From Quatrionicoccus australiensis (lineage in GTDB: Bacteria; Pseudomonadota; Gammaproteobacteria; Burkholderiales; Rhodocyclaceae), in the NCBI RefSeq assembly GCF_020510425.1, contig NZ_JAHBAH010000001.1, forward strand, positions 2,337,001 through 2,401,000: 64,000 bases of DNA, written 5' to 3'. Position numbers and translations under genes: made by a program. The stretch's first letter is position 1. Each line of letters starts with the position of its first letter. The notes under the pieces are model-generated. The model had not been told where the DNA came from and did not search any database. It saw only the letters and a list, made by a program, of their open reading frames with translations. Shown here piece after piece: positions 34,464 to 44,944 of the stretch.

Positions 34464-35387
34464 ATGGATATTTTCCTCCAGCAAATCATCAACGGGCTTG
34501 TCCAGGGCAGCATCTACGCCCTGGTCGCGCTCGGCTACACGATGGTCTACGGCATCATGGGCCTGATCAATTTCGCGCATGGCGAAGTGGTGATGATCGG
34601 CACCCTGGTCACCATCACGGTATCCGGCATGTTGATCAAGGTCGGCATGCCTGTCGCCCTCGCCGGTCTGGCCGGGCTGATCGCCGCCGTCGCCGTGTGC
34701 ATGGCGCTCGGCTGGGGGCTGGAGCGCATCGCCTACCGTCCCTTGCGCAATGCGCCGCGCCTGGCGCCGCTGATCACCGCGATCGGCATGTCCATCGTGC
34801 TGCAGAACCTGGCGATGATGATCTGGGGGCGCAACTACCTCGTTTTCCCGCCCTTGCTGCCCAAGATCGACTTCGAGTTTGCCGGTGCCAATTTCACCTC
34901 GGTGCAGGTCATCATCGTGTTGGTTTCGGCACTGACCATGGGCGGCTTGCTGCTTCTCGTCTATCGCACCAAGCTCGGCATGGCGATGCGCGCCACCTCG
35001 CAAAACATGCCGGTGGCCAGCCTGATGGGCGTCAATATCAACCGCGTCATCGCCGCCGCCTTCGTCATCGGCTCAGCGCTCGGGGCACTCGCCGGCGTCA
35101 TGGTCGGCACCTATTACGAAAACGCGCATTACCAGATGGGTTTCATGCTCGGCCTGAAGGCCTTCACCGCCGCCGTGCTCGGCGGCATCGGCAACCTCGC
35201 CGGCGCGATGCTGGGCGGCGTGCTGCTCGGCATCATCGAGGCGCTCGGCGCCGGCTACATCGGCGATTTGACCGGCGGCTTCCTCGGCAGCCATTACCAG
35301 GACATCTTTGCCTTCGTCGTGCTGATCATTGTTTTGATGTTCAAGCCCTCGGGATTGTTTGGCGAGAAGACAGGGGACCGAGCATGA
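34464..35387 (+). CDS. livH: Branched-chain amino acid ABC transporter permease LivH
   Basis: 307 aa from the ATG at 34464, giving the typical N-terminus MDIFLQQIINGLVQGSIYAL. No strong ribosome site is visible; translation may follow the hairpin at 34411-34438. About eight membrane helices; motifs GYTMVYGIMGLINFAHGEV, RPLRNAPRLAPLITAIGMS and AVLGGIGNLAGAMLGGVLLG. Close in sequence feel to E. coli LivH (308 aa). The LivK-type partner and full operon favour branched-chain amino acids or related polar amino acids. Confidence 0.93.
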   Translation: MDIFLQQIINGLVQGSIYALVALGYTMVYGIMGLINFAHGEVVMIGTLVTITVSGMLIKVGMPVALAGLAGLIAAVAVCMALGWGLERIAYRPLRNAPRLAPLITAIGMSIVLQNLAMMIWGRNYLVFPPLLPKIDFEFAGANFTSVQVIIVLVSALTMGGLLLLVYRTKLGMAMRATSQNMPVASLMGVNINRVIAAAFVIGSALGALAGVMVGTYYENAHYQMGFMLGLKAFTAAVLGGIGNLAGAMLGGVLLGIIEALGAGYIGDLTGGFLGSHYQDIFAFVVLIIVLMFKPSGLFGEKTGDRA

Positions 35388-35512
35388 TGCAGCTACCCCT
35401 GCTCGCCAATACGTCGTTGGCTGCACCACTCGCCGACTCGCCGTGCGCGTGCACTGTCTCGCCGGCGGGCGGCTTGCCGCCTCGTCTTGCCTTCGCATGG
35501 GAGGCTGCATGA
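35384..35512 (+). CDS. Possible 42-aa coupling ORF between livH and livM
   Basis: An ORF that starts inside the livH stop (ATGA, 35384) and ends inside the livM start (ATGA, 35509-35512), filling the only real gap in the operon exactly. It encodes MMQLPLLANTSLAAPLADSP and a further 22 residues with two Cys, no membrane helix and no known domain. Codon choice is less biased than in its neighbours, and no ribosome site precedes it, so its role may only be to carry ribosomes across to livM. It may also be chance. Confidence 0.3.
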   Translation: MMQLPLLANTSLAAPLADSPCACTVSPAGGLPPRLAFAWEAA

Positions 35513-36566
35513 AAAACCTGTTTTCTATGCGGTCGACCGTCGGAATCGGCCTGATTTCAGTGGCTCTGCTCGCCCTGCCGTTTGCCGCCGCGCTGGCCGG
35601 TCAGGCCTGGGTACGCATTCTCGACTACGCGATCCTCTACGTCTTCCTGGCGCTCGGCCTGAACATCGTGGTCGGCCTGGCCGGCCTGCTCGATCTCGGC
35701 TACATCGCCTTCTACGCGGTCGGCGCCTACAGCTGGGCGCTGCTCGCCAGTCCGCATTTCGGGCTGCATCTGCCGTTCTGGGTGATCCTGCCGATCGGGG
35801 CGCTGGTCGCCTGTTTGTTCGGCGTGCTGCTCGGTTCGCCGACGCTCAAGCTGCGCGGCGATTACCTGGCGATCGTGACCCTGGGTTTCGGCGAGATCGT
35901 GCGCATTTTCATGAACAACCTGAATGCGCCGATCAATATCACCAACGGGCCGCAGGGCATCACCCTGATCGACCCGGTGGCGATCGGTGCTTTCAAGTTT
36001 TCGGGCACGACGCAGATTTTCGGCTTTGCGCTGAGTGGACCGCAAAAATACTATTTCCTGCTGCTGGCGCTGGTCAGCCTGGTCATCGTCGTCAACCTGC
36101 GTCTGCAGAATTCGCGCATCGGCCGCGCCTGGCAGGCCATCCGCGAGGATGAGATCGCCGCCAAGGCAGTCGGCATCAACACGCGCAACCTCAAACTGCT
36201 CGCCTTCGCGATGGGTGCCAGTTTCGGCGGCATCGCCGGCGGCGTCTTCGCGGCCATGCAGGGCTTCGTGTCGCCGGAGAGCTTCTCGCTCAACGAGTCG
36301 ATCATGATCCTGGCCATGGTCGTGCTCGGCGGCATGGGGCACATTCCCGGCGTGATCCTCGGCGCGGTGCTGCTCAGCATCCTGCCGGAAGTGCTGCGCT
36401 ACGGCGTCGGGCCGTTGCAGACGGCCCTGTTCGGCAAGCAACTGCTCGATCCGGAAAGCCTGCGCCTGCTCGTCTTCGGCCTCGCGCTGGTGCTCGTCAT
36501 GCGCTTCAAGCCGGCCGGCCTGTGGCCGTCGCCGGAGCGCAAACGCGCGCTGAAGGAGGCGACGCG

Positions 36567-36570
<4 letters not shown>
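35509..36570 (+). CDS. livM: Branched-chain amino acid ABC transporter permease LivM
   Basis: 353 aa from the ATG at 35509 (GGGAGG five bases upstream). About ten hydrophobic segments; motifs YVFLALGLNIVVGLAGLLDLGYIAFYAVGAY (split across the second and third helices), LRGDYLAIVTLGFGEIVRIFMNN and VVLGGMGHIPGVILGA. Shorter than E. coli LivM (425 aa) because the long N-terminal extension is absent, as in most betaproteobacterial homologues. Overlaps livG by ATGA. Confidence 0.93.
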
Positions 36571-38025
<1,455 letters not shown>

Positions 38026-38068
38026 TTCGCACCTCTGAGGTTTGCCGGCGCGATCCCCGGGCGTTATT

Positions 38069-38090
38069 CAGGGCGCCGTGCTGCGCCCTG
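38069..38090. terminator. Stem-loop between convergent livF and fdhE
   Basis: CAGGGCGC-CGTGCT-GCGCCCTG, an 8-base perfect stem midway in the 77-base gap. It could serve both directions; no T-run on either strand. Confidence 0.45.
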
Positions 38091-38102
38091 TAGGCAGGGC
38101 GT

Positions 38103-38993
38103 TCAGGCCGCTTCGCCCTCGCCGAGGAAGAGATTGGGCAGGGCGCGCGCATAGCCCTGCTCGCCGACCAGCACGTCGAGGGCCAGCGTCGCCAGGTCGT
38201 CGGCGAGCGGATCGACGTTGATATCCTTGTCCTGGAAGAAAGTCTTGATATAGCCGTGGCAGTGCTCGCAGGTTTCGGCCTGGACGGCGCCGCTGCTGCC
38301 TTCGAGGCCGAGATAATTGACCACGCTGCCGTCGGTGCACAGCGTGCAGCGGGCGCGCACGGCGTTCCAGCGCGTCGCGCACAGGCTGCATTCCTGATAG
38401 CGCAGGCCGGCGACGCCGTCACCGGCGCGCACGATGCTGCCGACCGCGGCGCTGCCGCAGCAGGGGCAGTTTTCCGGCTCACTCTCCAGATTGCTGGCGG
38501 TGGGCAGGCCGAGCTGGCGGGCGGCACCGCTCCAGACAACTTGCAGGGCGGCGGCGACGATCAGGTCGATCGTGTCGCGGCCGGCGGCGACGGCCTGTCC
38601 TGCAGCAAGCTCGAGGCAGGCGGCGGCGCGTTGTTCGAGACTGGCGCTGGTTTCGGCCTGCAAATCGACGTTGACCGCTGCGGCCAGACTGGCGCAGATC
38701 GCCGGCCAGGTATCACGCAGAGCCGCTTGCCCGGCATGCAGCACGGGGTGTTGCGGATCGAGCGTGGCGCTCTGGCGCAGGCCGCTGTCGGCAAGGCCTG
38801 CCAAAGCCTGTTGCTGTGCATCCGCCAGGTCAGCCAGCCACAACAGCCAGGGCGCCATGCTGTGGCCGCCGGCGAGATGACGCAGGCGGGCGGCACGGCG
38901 GGCGAAGAGATCGGCGGCCGGGGCGAGCAGGGCGGGCGGGGTGACGGTCGAAGGCAGGACTTGGGGTGGCAAATTCGGGGGCGGCAGGTTCAT
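38103..38993 (-). CDS. fdhE: Formate dehydrogenase accessory protein FdhE
   Basis: 296 aa. Four Cys pairs of a rubredoxin-like double zinc/iron site are present: CPCC, CSLC, CTLC and CEHC, in the order expected for FdhE (C-terminal half, about residues 180-275). The N-terminal half is helical and Ala-rich. FdhE binds the twin-arginine-exported catalytic subunit before export and is required for active membrane formate dehydrogenase. Last gene of the fdh cluster, 20 bases after fdhD. Confidence 0.92.
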   Translation of the reverse strand: MNLPPPNLPPQVLPSTVTPPALLAPAADLFARRAARLRHLAGGHSMAPWLLWLADLADAQQQALAGLADSGLRQSATLDPQHPVLHAGQAALRDTWPAICASLAAAVNVDLQAETSASLEQRAAACLELAAGQAVAAGRDTIDLIVAAALQVVWSGAARQLGLPTASNLESEPENCPCCGSAAVGSIVRAGDGVAGLRYQECSLCATRWNAVRARCTLCTDGSVVNYLGLEGSSGAVQAETCEHCHGYIKTFFQDKDINVDPLADDLATLALDVLVGEQGYARALPNLFLGEGEAA

Positions 38994-39013
38994 GGTGGCT
39001 GGTTGGGGAGTGC

Positions 39014-39895
39014 TTAGATGACGGGGTGGAGCAGGTTTTCGGCCTGCGTGCCGAGGCGTTCGCTGTGGCTGTAGGCCACGAGCTGGCCGGGGCGGGCGAA
39101 GCCGAGCAGCATGATACCGGCAGCTTCGGCCTGGCGAATGGCGAGCGAGGTTGGTGCGGAAATCGCAACCAGGGTGGAGATGCCGGCGGTGGCCGCTTTC
39201 TGCACCATTTCATAGGAAGCGCGGCTGGTGACCAGCGCGAAGCCGGCACCGCGTGGCGTTTGCTGGCGGGCGAGGGCGCCGACCAGTTTGTCGAGCGCAT
39301 TGTGGCGGCCGACATCCTCGCGGCAGCACTGGATGTTGCCAGCGAGATCGGCCCAGGCCGAGCCGTGCGCCGAGCCGGTCTGGCGGCGCAGGGGCTGCCA
39401 GTCGTTGAGCTGTTGCAGGCAGCGGTCGATGGCGGCGAGGCTGACTTGTTGCTCGCCCGTCGTTGCGAGCGCGGCCGGCATGCGCGCCACGTCGGCCAGG
39501 CTTTCGACGCCGCACAGGCCGCAACCGGTGCGCCCGGCCAGGTTGCGCCGGCGTTCCTTGAGTTGCAGGAAGCGCTGCGGCGCGATGTCCATTTCGATGC
39601 TGATGCCGTTGCAGGTGTTGCGCACTTCGAGGTCGTACAGTTCGCGACGATGCGCCAGGATGCCTTCGCCGAGACTGAAGCCGAGGGCGAAATCCTCGAG
39701 GTCGGCCGGCGAGGCCAGCATCACGGCCTGCGAAATGCCGTTGTAGACAAGCGCGACCGGGACTTCCTCGATCACTTCATCGTCGCTGGCTGCGGCGACG
39801 CCGCGGCAGACGCGGACGACATCGTGCAGGGCGGCGGTTGGCGGCAGAACGGCGTCGTCATCGGACAGGTCGGGGCGGATCAGGAAATCGGCCAT
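39014..39895 (-). CDS. fdhD: Formate dehydrogenase sulfurtransferase FdhD
   Basis: 293 aa from the ATG at 39895 (GAGGAAGGAC upstream); a longer open frame upstream has no supporting start. The key GRTGCGLCGVESL loop holds the two Cys that relay sulfur from IscS to the molybdenum cofactor. CREDVGRHNALDKLVGAL and TSRASYEMVQKAATAGI are further FdhD signatures. E. coli FdhD is 277 aa. Needed for sulfido-Mo maturation of the FdoG-type subunit. Confidence 0.94.
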   Translation of the reverse strand: MADFLIRPDLSDDDAVLPPTAALHDVVRVCRGVAAASDDEVIEEVPVALVYNGISQAVMLASPADLEDFALGFSLGEGILAHRRELYDLEVRNTCNGISIEMDIAPQRFLQLKERRRNLAGRTGCGLCGVESLADVARMPAALATTGEQQVSLAAIDRCLQQLNDWQPLRRQTGSAHGSAWADLAGNIQCCREDVGRHNALDKLVGALARQQTPRGAGFALVTSRASYEMVQKAATAGISTLVAISAPTSLAIRQAEAAGIMLLGFARPGQLVAYSHSERLGTQAENLLHPVI

Positions 39896-39911
39896 GCTGC
39901 GGTCCTTCCTC

Positions 39912-39950
39912 AAAAAGACGGGGGGCACGGCGTCGCCGCCATGCGCCCCC
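39912..39950 (-). terminator. Hairpin with T-run between fdoI and fdhD
   Basis: On the minus strand, GGGGGC...GCCCCC (39950-39921, with an inner GGCG/CGCC stem) is followed by CGTCTTTTTG. It fits a Rho-independent terminator or attenuator that lets only part of transcription reach fdhD and fdhE. This makes sense, because maturation factors are needed in smaller amounts. Confidence 0.55.
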
Positions 39951-39968
39951 AAAGCGCAAGGTAAAGCT

Positions 39969-40589
39969 TTACTTGCCGGTGACCTGACGGTACCAGCCGC
40001 GATGATGCTGCTTGGCCCAGGCGCGGGTGACCGTGCCGTACCACATGGCGCGCACCGTGCCCTTGACCCAGATCGCGGCATAGACGTGCACCATGATCAG
40101 GCCGATCATCACCGCGGCGGCCGCGGCATGCACCACGGCGCCGAGGCGCACGAGGTTGATGTCGAAGCCGAACCAGGCGCGCCAGATGGCCAGGCCGGAC
40201 AAGGTCATCAGCAGCATGCAGGCGGCGAGCGCCCAGAACATGACTTTCTGGCCGCCGTTGTACTTGCCCTGTTCCGGCATGTCGTGGTCGTTGCCGTCCA
40301 CCATGTTCTTGGCCTTGGCCAGCCATTCCTTGTCGGCCGGCGTCATCTTGTTGAGATGCTTGAAGCGCAGGAAGATGACCAGGAAGGCGGCGGCCATGAT
40401 CACCCCGAGGTAGGGGTGGATGATGCGTGCCCAGACCGGACCGCCGAACAGTTGCGTCAGCGGGAAGAAGGCCGGGTGGAAGAAGGCCAGACCGGAGAGG
40501 GCGAGCAGGATGAAGCTGATGCCCACCGTCCAGTGGTTGGCGCGTTCGGAAGCGTTGTAGCGCTTCAGGTCTTTCGGATCGCGAATCAT
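39969..40589 (-). CDS. fdoI: Formate dehydrogenase gamma subunit (cytochrome b556)
   Basis: 206 aa with four membrane helices. Haem-ligating His lie in [34 protein letters not shown] and in the last helix pair ([20 protein letters not shown]), as in E. coli FdnI/FdoI (about 211-217 aa). It anchors the complex and passes electrons from the beta subunit to quinone. It overlaps fdoH by four bases (ATGA). Confidence 0.92.
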   Translation of the reverse strand: MIRDPKDLKRYNASERANHWTVGISFILLALSGLAFFHPAFFPLTQLFGGPVWARIIHPYLGVIMAAAFLVIFLRFKHLNKMTPADKEWLAKAKNMVDGNDHDMPEQGKYNGGQKVMFWALAACMLLMTLSGLAIWRAWFGFDINLVRLGAVVHAAAAAVMIGLIMVHVYAAIWVKGTVRAMWYGTVTRAWAKQHHRGWYRQVTGK

Positions 40590-41488
40590 TGTGCGTCCTC
40601 CTTTTCGCTGTCTTCTCGTTCAATTTCATCCTCGATCTCTTTCGAGACCTCGTTCGGACCCTTGGTCACGTAGTGGAACAGGCTGCCCAGCGCGACGGCA
40701 CCCAGTGCCAGCGTGGCGAGCGGCTTGGCGAAGCCCTTCCACAGGCCGACCATGGCGCTGATCGCCGGGTTGGCGGGCAGGCCGCTGTAGAGTTCCGGCT
40801 TGTCGGCATGGTGCAGCACGTACATCACGTGCGTGCCGCCGACGCCCTGCGGGTCGTAGAGGCCGGCCTGGTCGTAGCCGCGCGTCTTGAGTTCGGCGAC
40901 GCGGGTGGCGGCGACTTCCTTCATGTCTTCCTTGGAGCCGAACTGGATGGCGCCGGTCGGGCAGGTCTTGACGCAGGCCGGTTCCTGGCCGACCGCGACG
41001 CGGTCGGAACACAGCGAGCACTTGTAGGCCTTGCCGTCGTCCTTGGAAATGCGCGGCACGTTGAACGGACAGCCGGTCACGCAGTAGCCGCAGCCGATGC
41101 AGTTTTCCTCGTGGAAATCGACGATGCCGTTCTTGTACTGGATGATCGCGCCAGGTGACGGGCAGGCCTTGAGGCAGCCCGGATCGGCACAGTGCATGCA
41201 GCCGTCTTTGCGGATCAGCCATTCCAGCTTGCCGTTTTCTTCGGTTTCGGCAAAACGCATGACCGTCCAGGCGTTGGCCGCGAGGTCGGTCGGGTTGTCG
41301 TAGACGCCGATGTTCGTACCGACTTCGGCGCGGATGTCGTTCCACTCCGAGCAGGCGACCTGGCAGGCCTTGCAGCCGATGCAGGTGGTGACGTCGATGA
41401 GCTTGGCGACTTCGACCGTCTGGCGAATCTGCGTGGACGGCGTGGTGGTCGCCGAGCGGCGGAGGATGTCTAGTGATTGGAGAGCCAT
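40586..41488 (-). CDS. fdoH: Formate dehydrogenase beta subunit (iron-sulfur)
   Basis: 300 aa. Four [4Fe-4S] ferredoxin-type Cys sets: [35 protein letters not shown] and [18 protein letters not shown]-terminal membrane helix ([20 protein letters not shown]) matches the FdnH anchor. It conducts electrons from the Mo-subunit to the cytochrome b. 12 bases downstream of the catalytic subunit. E. coli FdoH is 300 aa. Confidence 0.94.
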   Translation of the reverse strand: MALQSLDILRRSATTTPSTQIRQTVEVAKLIDVTTCIGCKACQVACSEWNDIRAEVGTNIGVYDNPTDLAANAWTVMRFAETEENGKLEWLIRKDGCMHCADPGCLKACPSPGAIIQYKNGIVDFHEENCIGCGYCVTGCPFNVPRISKDDGKAYKCSLCSDRVAVGQEPACVKTCPTGAIQFGSKEDMKEVAATRVAELKTRGYDQAGLYDPQGVGGTHVMYVLHHADKPELYSGLPANPAISAMVGLWKGFAKPLATLALGAVALGSLFHYVTKGPNEVSKEIEDEIEREDSEKEDAQ

Positions 41489-41500
41489 GGCTTAAGCCCC

Positions 41501-44500
41501 TCAGATTTTCTCAAGGTTGACGAGGAAGGCCTTGTACTCCGGCGTCTGCGTATTGCAGTCACCGACGCCAGGCGACAGTGAGTTGGTCAGGAAGCCCTTC
41601 TTGGCGACGCTTTCCCAGCCCCAGTGCAGCGGAATGCCGATCTGGTGCACGGTCTGCTGGTTCACCGACAGTTCCTTGACGCGCTTGGTGACCACGGCCT
41701 TGGCCTTGATGTAGCCGCGCTTCGAACTGACCTTGACCCAGTCGCCCTGGACGATGCCCTTTTCCTTGGCCAGCACTTCGCCGATTTCGACGAACTGTTC
41801 CGGCTGGGCGATGGCGTTCAGGCGTACCGACTTGGTCCAGAACTGGAAGTGCTCGGTCAGACGATAGGTCGTGCCGACATACGGGTATTCCTTGTGCGTG
41901 CCGAGGCGCTCGCGGTCGCCCTTGAAAATGCGCACGGCCGGGCTGCTCACCACCTTGGGGTGAAGCGGGTTGGTGCCGAGTGGCGATTCCATCGGCTCGT
42001 AATGCTCCGGGAAGGGGCCGTCGACCAGCTTGTCCACACAGAACAGGCGACCGACGCCTTCCGGATTCATGATGAAGGGGTTCATGCCGGTCTCCGGGCC
42101 GGCATCGGCCTTGAAGTCGGGAATATCGGCCCCGCTCCAGCGTTCACCGTTCCAGCCGATCAGCTTGCGGCTCGGATCCCAGGCCTTGCCGGCCGGGTCG
42201 CAGGAGGCGCGGTTGTACAGGATGCGGCGGTTGGCCGGCCACGACCAGGCCCAGCCCGGCGTGTTGCCGAGACCGGTATCGGTGTTGTCGCGGCGGGCCA
42301 TCTGATTGCCGGCCTGCGTCCAGCAGCCGGAGAAGATCCAGCAGGCGCAACTGGTCGAGCCGTCGTCCTGGAGCAGCGCGAAGCCGGGCAGCTGTTCGCC
42401 CTTCTTGGCCAGCGTCTTGGTCTTGTCCTTGGGGTCGACGATGTCGGCCAGGGCCTTGCCGTTGAGTTCCTTGGCGAGTTCCTCGGCGCTCGGCGACTTC
42501 GGATCGCGGTAATTCCAGGCGACGTTGAAGATCGGCTCGGTGACCTTGCCGCCTTCCTTCTGGTACAGCTCGCGCAACTTGACGAACAGCTCGCCGATGA
42601 TTTCCTGGTCGGCCTTGGCTTCGCCCGGTGCATCGGCGCCCTTCCAGTGCCACTGCAGCCAGCGCGCCGAGCTGACGATGGCGCCGTCTTCTTCGGCAAA
42701 GCAGGTCGAGGGCAGGCGGAAGACTTCGGTCTGGATCTGGCTCGGATCGACGTTGTGCGATTCGCCCTGGTTCTGCCAGAAGGTCGAGGTTTCGGTGGCG
42801 ATCGGATCGATGATCACCATGTACTTGAGCTTGGAGAAGGCCTCGGTGACGCGGTTGGCATCCGGGAAGGAGGCGAGCGGGTTGAAGCCCTGCACGACGA
42901 AGCCGTTGATCTTGCCCTGGTGCATCATGTCGACCACCTGCAGGACGTCGTACATCTTGTCCCACTTGGGTAGCCAGTCGAAGCCCCAGTTGTTTTCCTT
43001 CGTGGCCTTGTCGCCCCAGAACCACTTCATCTGGCTGACGAAGAATTTCGGGGTGTTCGACCAGTAGTTGAACTGGCCTTCGCTGAGTGTCTTCGGCGTC
43101 GTCTTGGCGAGATAGTCGTCGAAAGTCGGATGCGTCTTCTCGTTGGGCAGCGTCATGTAGCCGGGCAGGGCGGTCGACAGCAGGCCGACGTCGGAAAGCC
43201 CCTGGATGTTGGAGTGGCCGCGCAAGGCGTTGACGCCGCCGCCGGGCATGCCGATGTTGCCGAGCAGCAGCTGGATCATCGCCATGGTGCGGATGTTCTG
43301 CGCGCCGACGGTGTGTTGTGTCCAGCCCAGCGCGTAGAGGATGGTGCCGACCTTGTTCGGCACAGCCGTTTCGCCAAGCATTTCGCAGACCTTGAGGAAG
43401 CCTTCCTTCGGCGTGCCGGTCAGGTTGCTGACGACATCCGGCGTATAGCGCGCGAAGTGGGCTTTCATCAGGTTCCAGACGCAACGCGGATGCTGCAGCG
43501 TCGGATCGGTCTTGATCTGGCCCTTGGCGTCGAGCTCGTAGCTCCAGCTGGATTTGTCGTACTTGCCTTTTTCCGTGTCGTAGCCGGAGAACAGGCCTTC
43601 CTCGAAGCCGAAGCCCTCGCCGATGATGGCGCTGGCATTGGTGTAGGCCTTGACGTATTCCCACTGGATCTTGTCGTTGGCGATCAGCCAGTTGATGACG
43701 CCGCCCAGGAAGGGAATGTCGGCGCCGGCGCGGATCGGCAGGTAGAGGTCGGCGACGGCGGCCGTGCGGTTGAAGCGCGGGTCGATCACGACCAGCTTGG
43801 CGCCGCGCTGCTTCTTCGCTTCGATCGCCCAGCGGAAGCCGACCGGGTGGGCTTCGGCGGCGTTGCCACCCATGACCAGGATGAAATCGGCATTCTTGAT
43901 GTCGACCCAGCTGTTGGTCATCGCGCCGCGCCCGAAGGTCGAGGCCAGCGCTGAGACGGTCGGGCCGTGACAGACACGGGCCTGCGCGTCGGTGGCGACG
44001 ATGCCGAGCGAACGGATGAATTTCTGGGTCAGGATGCCGGTTTCGTTGGAGCCGGCCGAGGCGGTCAGCATCGCCGTGGAAACCCAGCGGTTGACCGGCA
44101 CGCCGTCGGCATTTTTCTCGATCACGTTGGCGTCGCGGTCGGCCTTCATGTGCTTGGCGACGCGCTCGATGGCCTCATGCCAGCTGATGCGCTTCCATTC
44201 CTTGCTGCCGGCCTCGCGCACTTCCGGATACTTCAGGCGGTTCGGGCTGTGGATGAAGTCGAGCAGGCCGGCGCCCTTCGGGCACAGCGCACCGCGGCTG
44301 ACCGGGTGATCCGGGTCGCCTTCGATGTGGATGATCTCGGCCTTGGCGTTCTTGGCGCCATCGCCCAGGCTGTACATCAGCACGCCGCAACCGACCGAGC
44401 AGTAGGTGCAGGTGTTGCGGATTTCGCGGGCGCGGCTCAGCTTGTACTGGCGCACTTCGGCGCGTGCCGCTTCCGGTGCCATGCCGAGCACGGCGAGGCC

Positions 44501-44587
44501 GGAGCCGCCGAGACCGGCGGCGGATATCTTGAAGAACTGGCGGCGGTTAACCCGCAGGCCGGTTCCTGATTTTTCCTTGCTTTCCAT
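41501..44587 (-). CDS. fdoG: Formate dehydrogenase catalytic alpha subunit, Cys form, Tat-exported
   Basis: 1028 aa. Twin-arginine signal RRQFFKISAAG (15-25) places the active site in the periplasm. The [4Fe-4S] ligands are Cys60, 63, 67 and 102. The molybdenum ligand, Sec in E. coli FdnG/FdoG (RVUHGPTV), is Cys206 here (codon TGT, 43970-43972), so no selenocysteine machinery is needed. The C-terminal dinucleotide-binding domain is intact. Formate is oxidised to CO2 with bis-MGD and electrons go to quinone. AGAGGAGATCTGA precedes the ATG, and a sigma-54 promoter match lies about 115 bases upstream. Confidence 0.95.
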   Translation of the reverse strand: MESKEKSGTGLRVNRRQFFKISAAGLGGSGLAVLGMAPEAARAEVRQYKLSRAREIRNTCTYCSVGCGVLMYSLGDGAKNAKAEIIHIEGDPDHPVSRGALCPKGAGLLDFIHSPNRLKYPEVREAGSKEWKRISWHEAIERVAKHMKADRDANVIEKNADGVPVNRWVSTAMLTASAGSNETGILTQKFIRSLGIVATDAQARVCHGPTVSALASTFGRGAMTNSWVDIKNADFILVMGGNAAEAHPVGFRWAIEAKKQRGAKLVVIDPRFNRTAAVADLYLPIRAGADIPFLGGVINWLIANDKIQWEYVKAYTNASAIIGEGFGFEEGLFSGYDTEKGKYDKSSWSYELDAKGQIKTDPTLQHPRCVWNLMKAHFARYTPDVVSNLTGTPKEGFLKVCEMLGETAVPNKVGTILYALGWTQHTVGAQNIRTMAMIQLLLGNIGMPGGGVNALRGHSNIQGLSDVGLLSTALPGYMTLPNEKTHPTFDDYLAKTTPKTLSEGQFNYWSNTPKFFVSQMKWFWGDKATKENNWGFDWLPKWDKMYDVLQVVDMMHQGKINGFVVQGFNPLASFPDANRVTEAFSKLKYMVIIDPIATETSTFWQNQGESHNVDPSQIQTEVFRLPSTCFAEEDGAIVSSARWLQWHWKGADAPGEAKADQEIIGELFVKLRELYQKEGGKVTEPIFNVAWNYRDPKSPSAEELAKELNGKALADIVDPKDKTKTLAKKGEQLPGFALLQDDGSTSCACWIFSGCWTQAGNQMARRDNTDTGLGNTPGWAWSWPANRRILYNRASCDPAGKAWDPSRKLIGWNGERWSGADIPDFKADAGPETGMNPFIMNPEGVGRLFCVDKLVDGPFPEHYEPMESPLGTNPLHPKVVSSPAVRIFKGDRERLGTHKEYPYVGTTYRLTEHFQFWTKSVRLNAIAQPEQFVEIGEVLAKEKGIVQGDWVKVSSKRGYIKAKAVVTKRVKELSVNQQTVHQIGIPLHWGWESVAKKGFLTNSLSPGVGDCNTQTPEYKAFLVNLEKI

Positions 44588-44712
44588 TCAGATCTCCTCT
44601 TGCCCCGGCTTGCCCGCCGGGAACCCCTGTCAATGGCCGGTGTGGCGCCGGCATTTCCCCTTGTGCCGCCGGCTTGATGGACGGCGACGATGCAACTGAT
44701 GGCGGCTACATG

Positions 44713-44728
44713 TGCAAGCTGCGTGCCT
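44713..44728 (-). promoter_or_regulatory. Sigma-54 (-24/-12) promoter for the formate dehydrogenase operon
   Basis: Minus strand AGGCACGCAGCTTGCA: consensus TGGCAC-N5-TTGCA with one mismatch, GG and GC exactly ten bases apart. Predicted start near 44702, giving a leader of about 115 bases. An NtrC-type activator gene and a matching upstream dyad are adjacent, which makes the call stronger than the match alone. The 357-base gap 44588-44944 otherwise holds no gene. Confidence 0.7.
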
Positions 44729-44782
44729 GCTGCTCAATTCCTTAATAAGCAATGAGTTGAAAAAATGACCCTGCCAGCGGGT

Positions 44783-44817
44783 GGGTCAAAATGTCCCGGT
44801 GCGGGACAATTTGACCC
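44783..44817. promoter_or_regulatory. Upstream activator palindrome for the sigma-54 response regulator
   Basis: Left arm GGGTCAAAATGTCCCG (44783-44798), three-base spacer, right arm CGGGACAATTTGACCC (44802-44817): 15 of 16 bases pair. The core TGTCCCG-GTG-CGGGACA is perfect. Centred about 98 bases upstream of the predicted -12-derived start, the normal position for an NtrC-family enhancer. It lies between the fdo operon and the regulator gene, so it could also autoregulate the latter. Confidence 0.65.
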
Positions 44818-44944
44818 AGGTGGCAGAGCCGGTGCGGCTTGCCAGCGGAGCGCCAAAGCCTGTGCGGCGGACGGCCTGGCATGGACGGGGCGGGAAAGCG
44901 TGCGAGAATTGCCGCGCCCCCATTACGCACAACTTTTCACGGCA

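Noticed and set aside
43900..44010. Selenocysteine insertion element in the formate dehydrogenase gene
   Set aside because: The active-site codon is TGT, so no recoding is needed.
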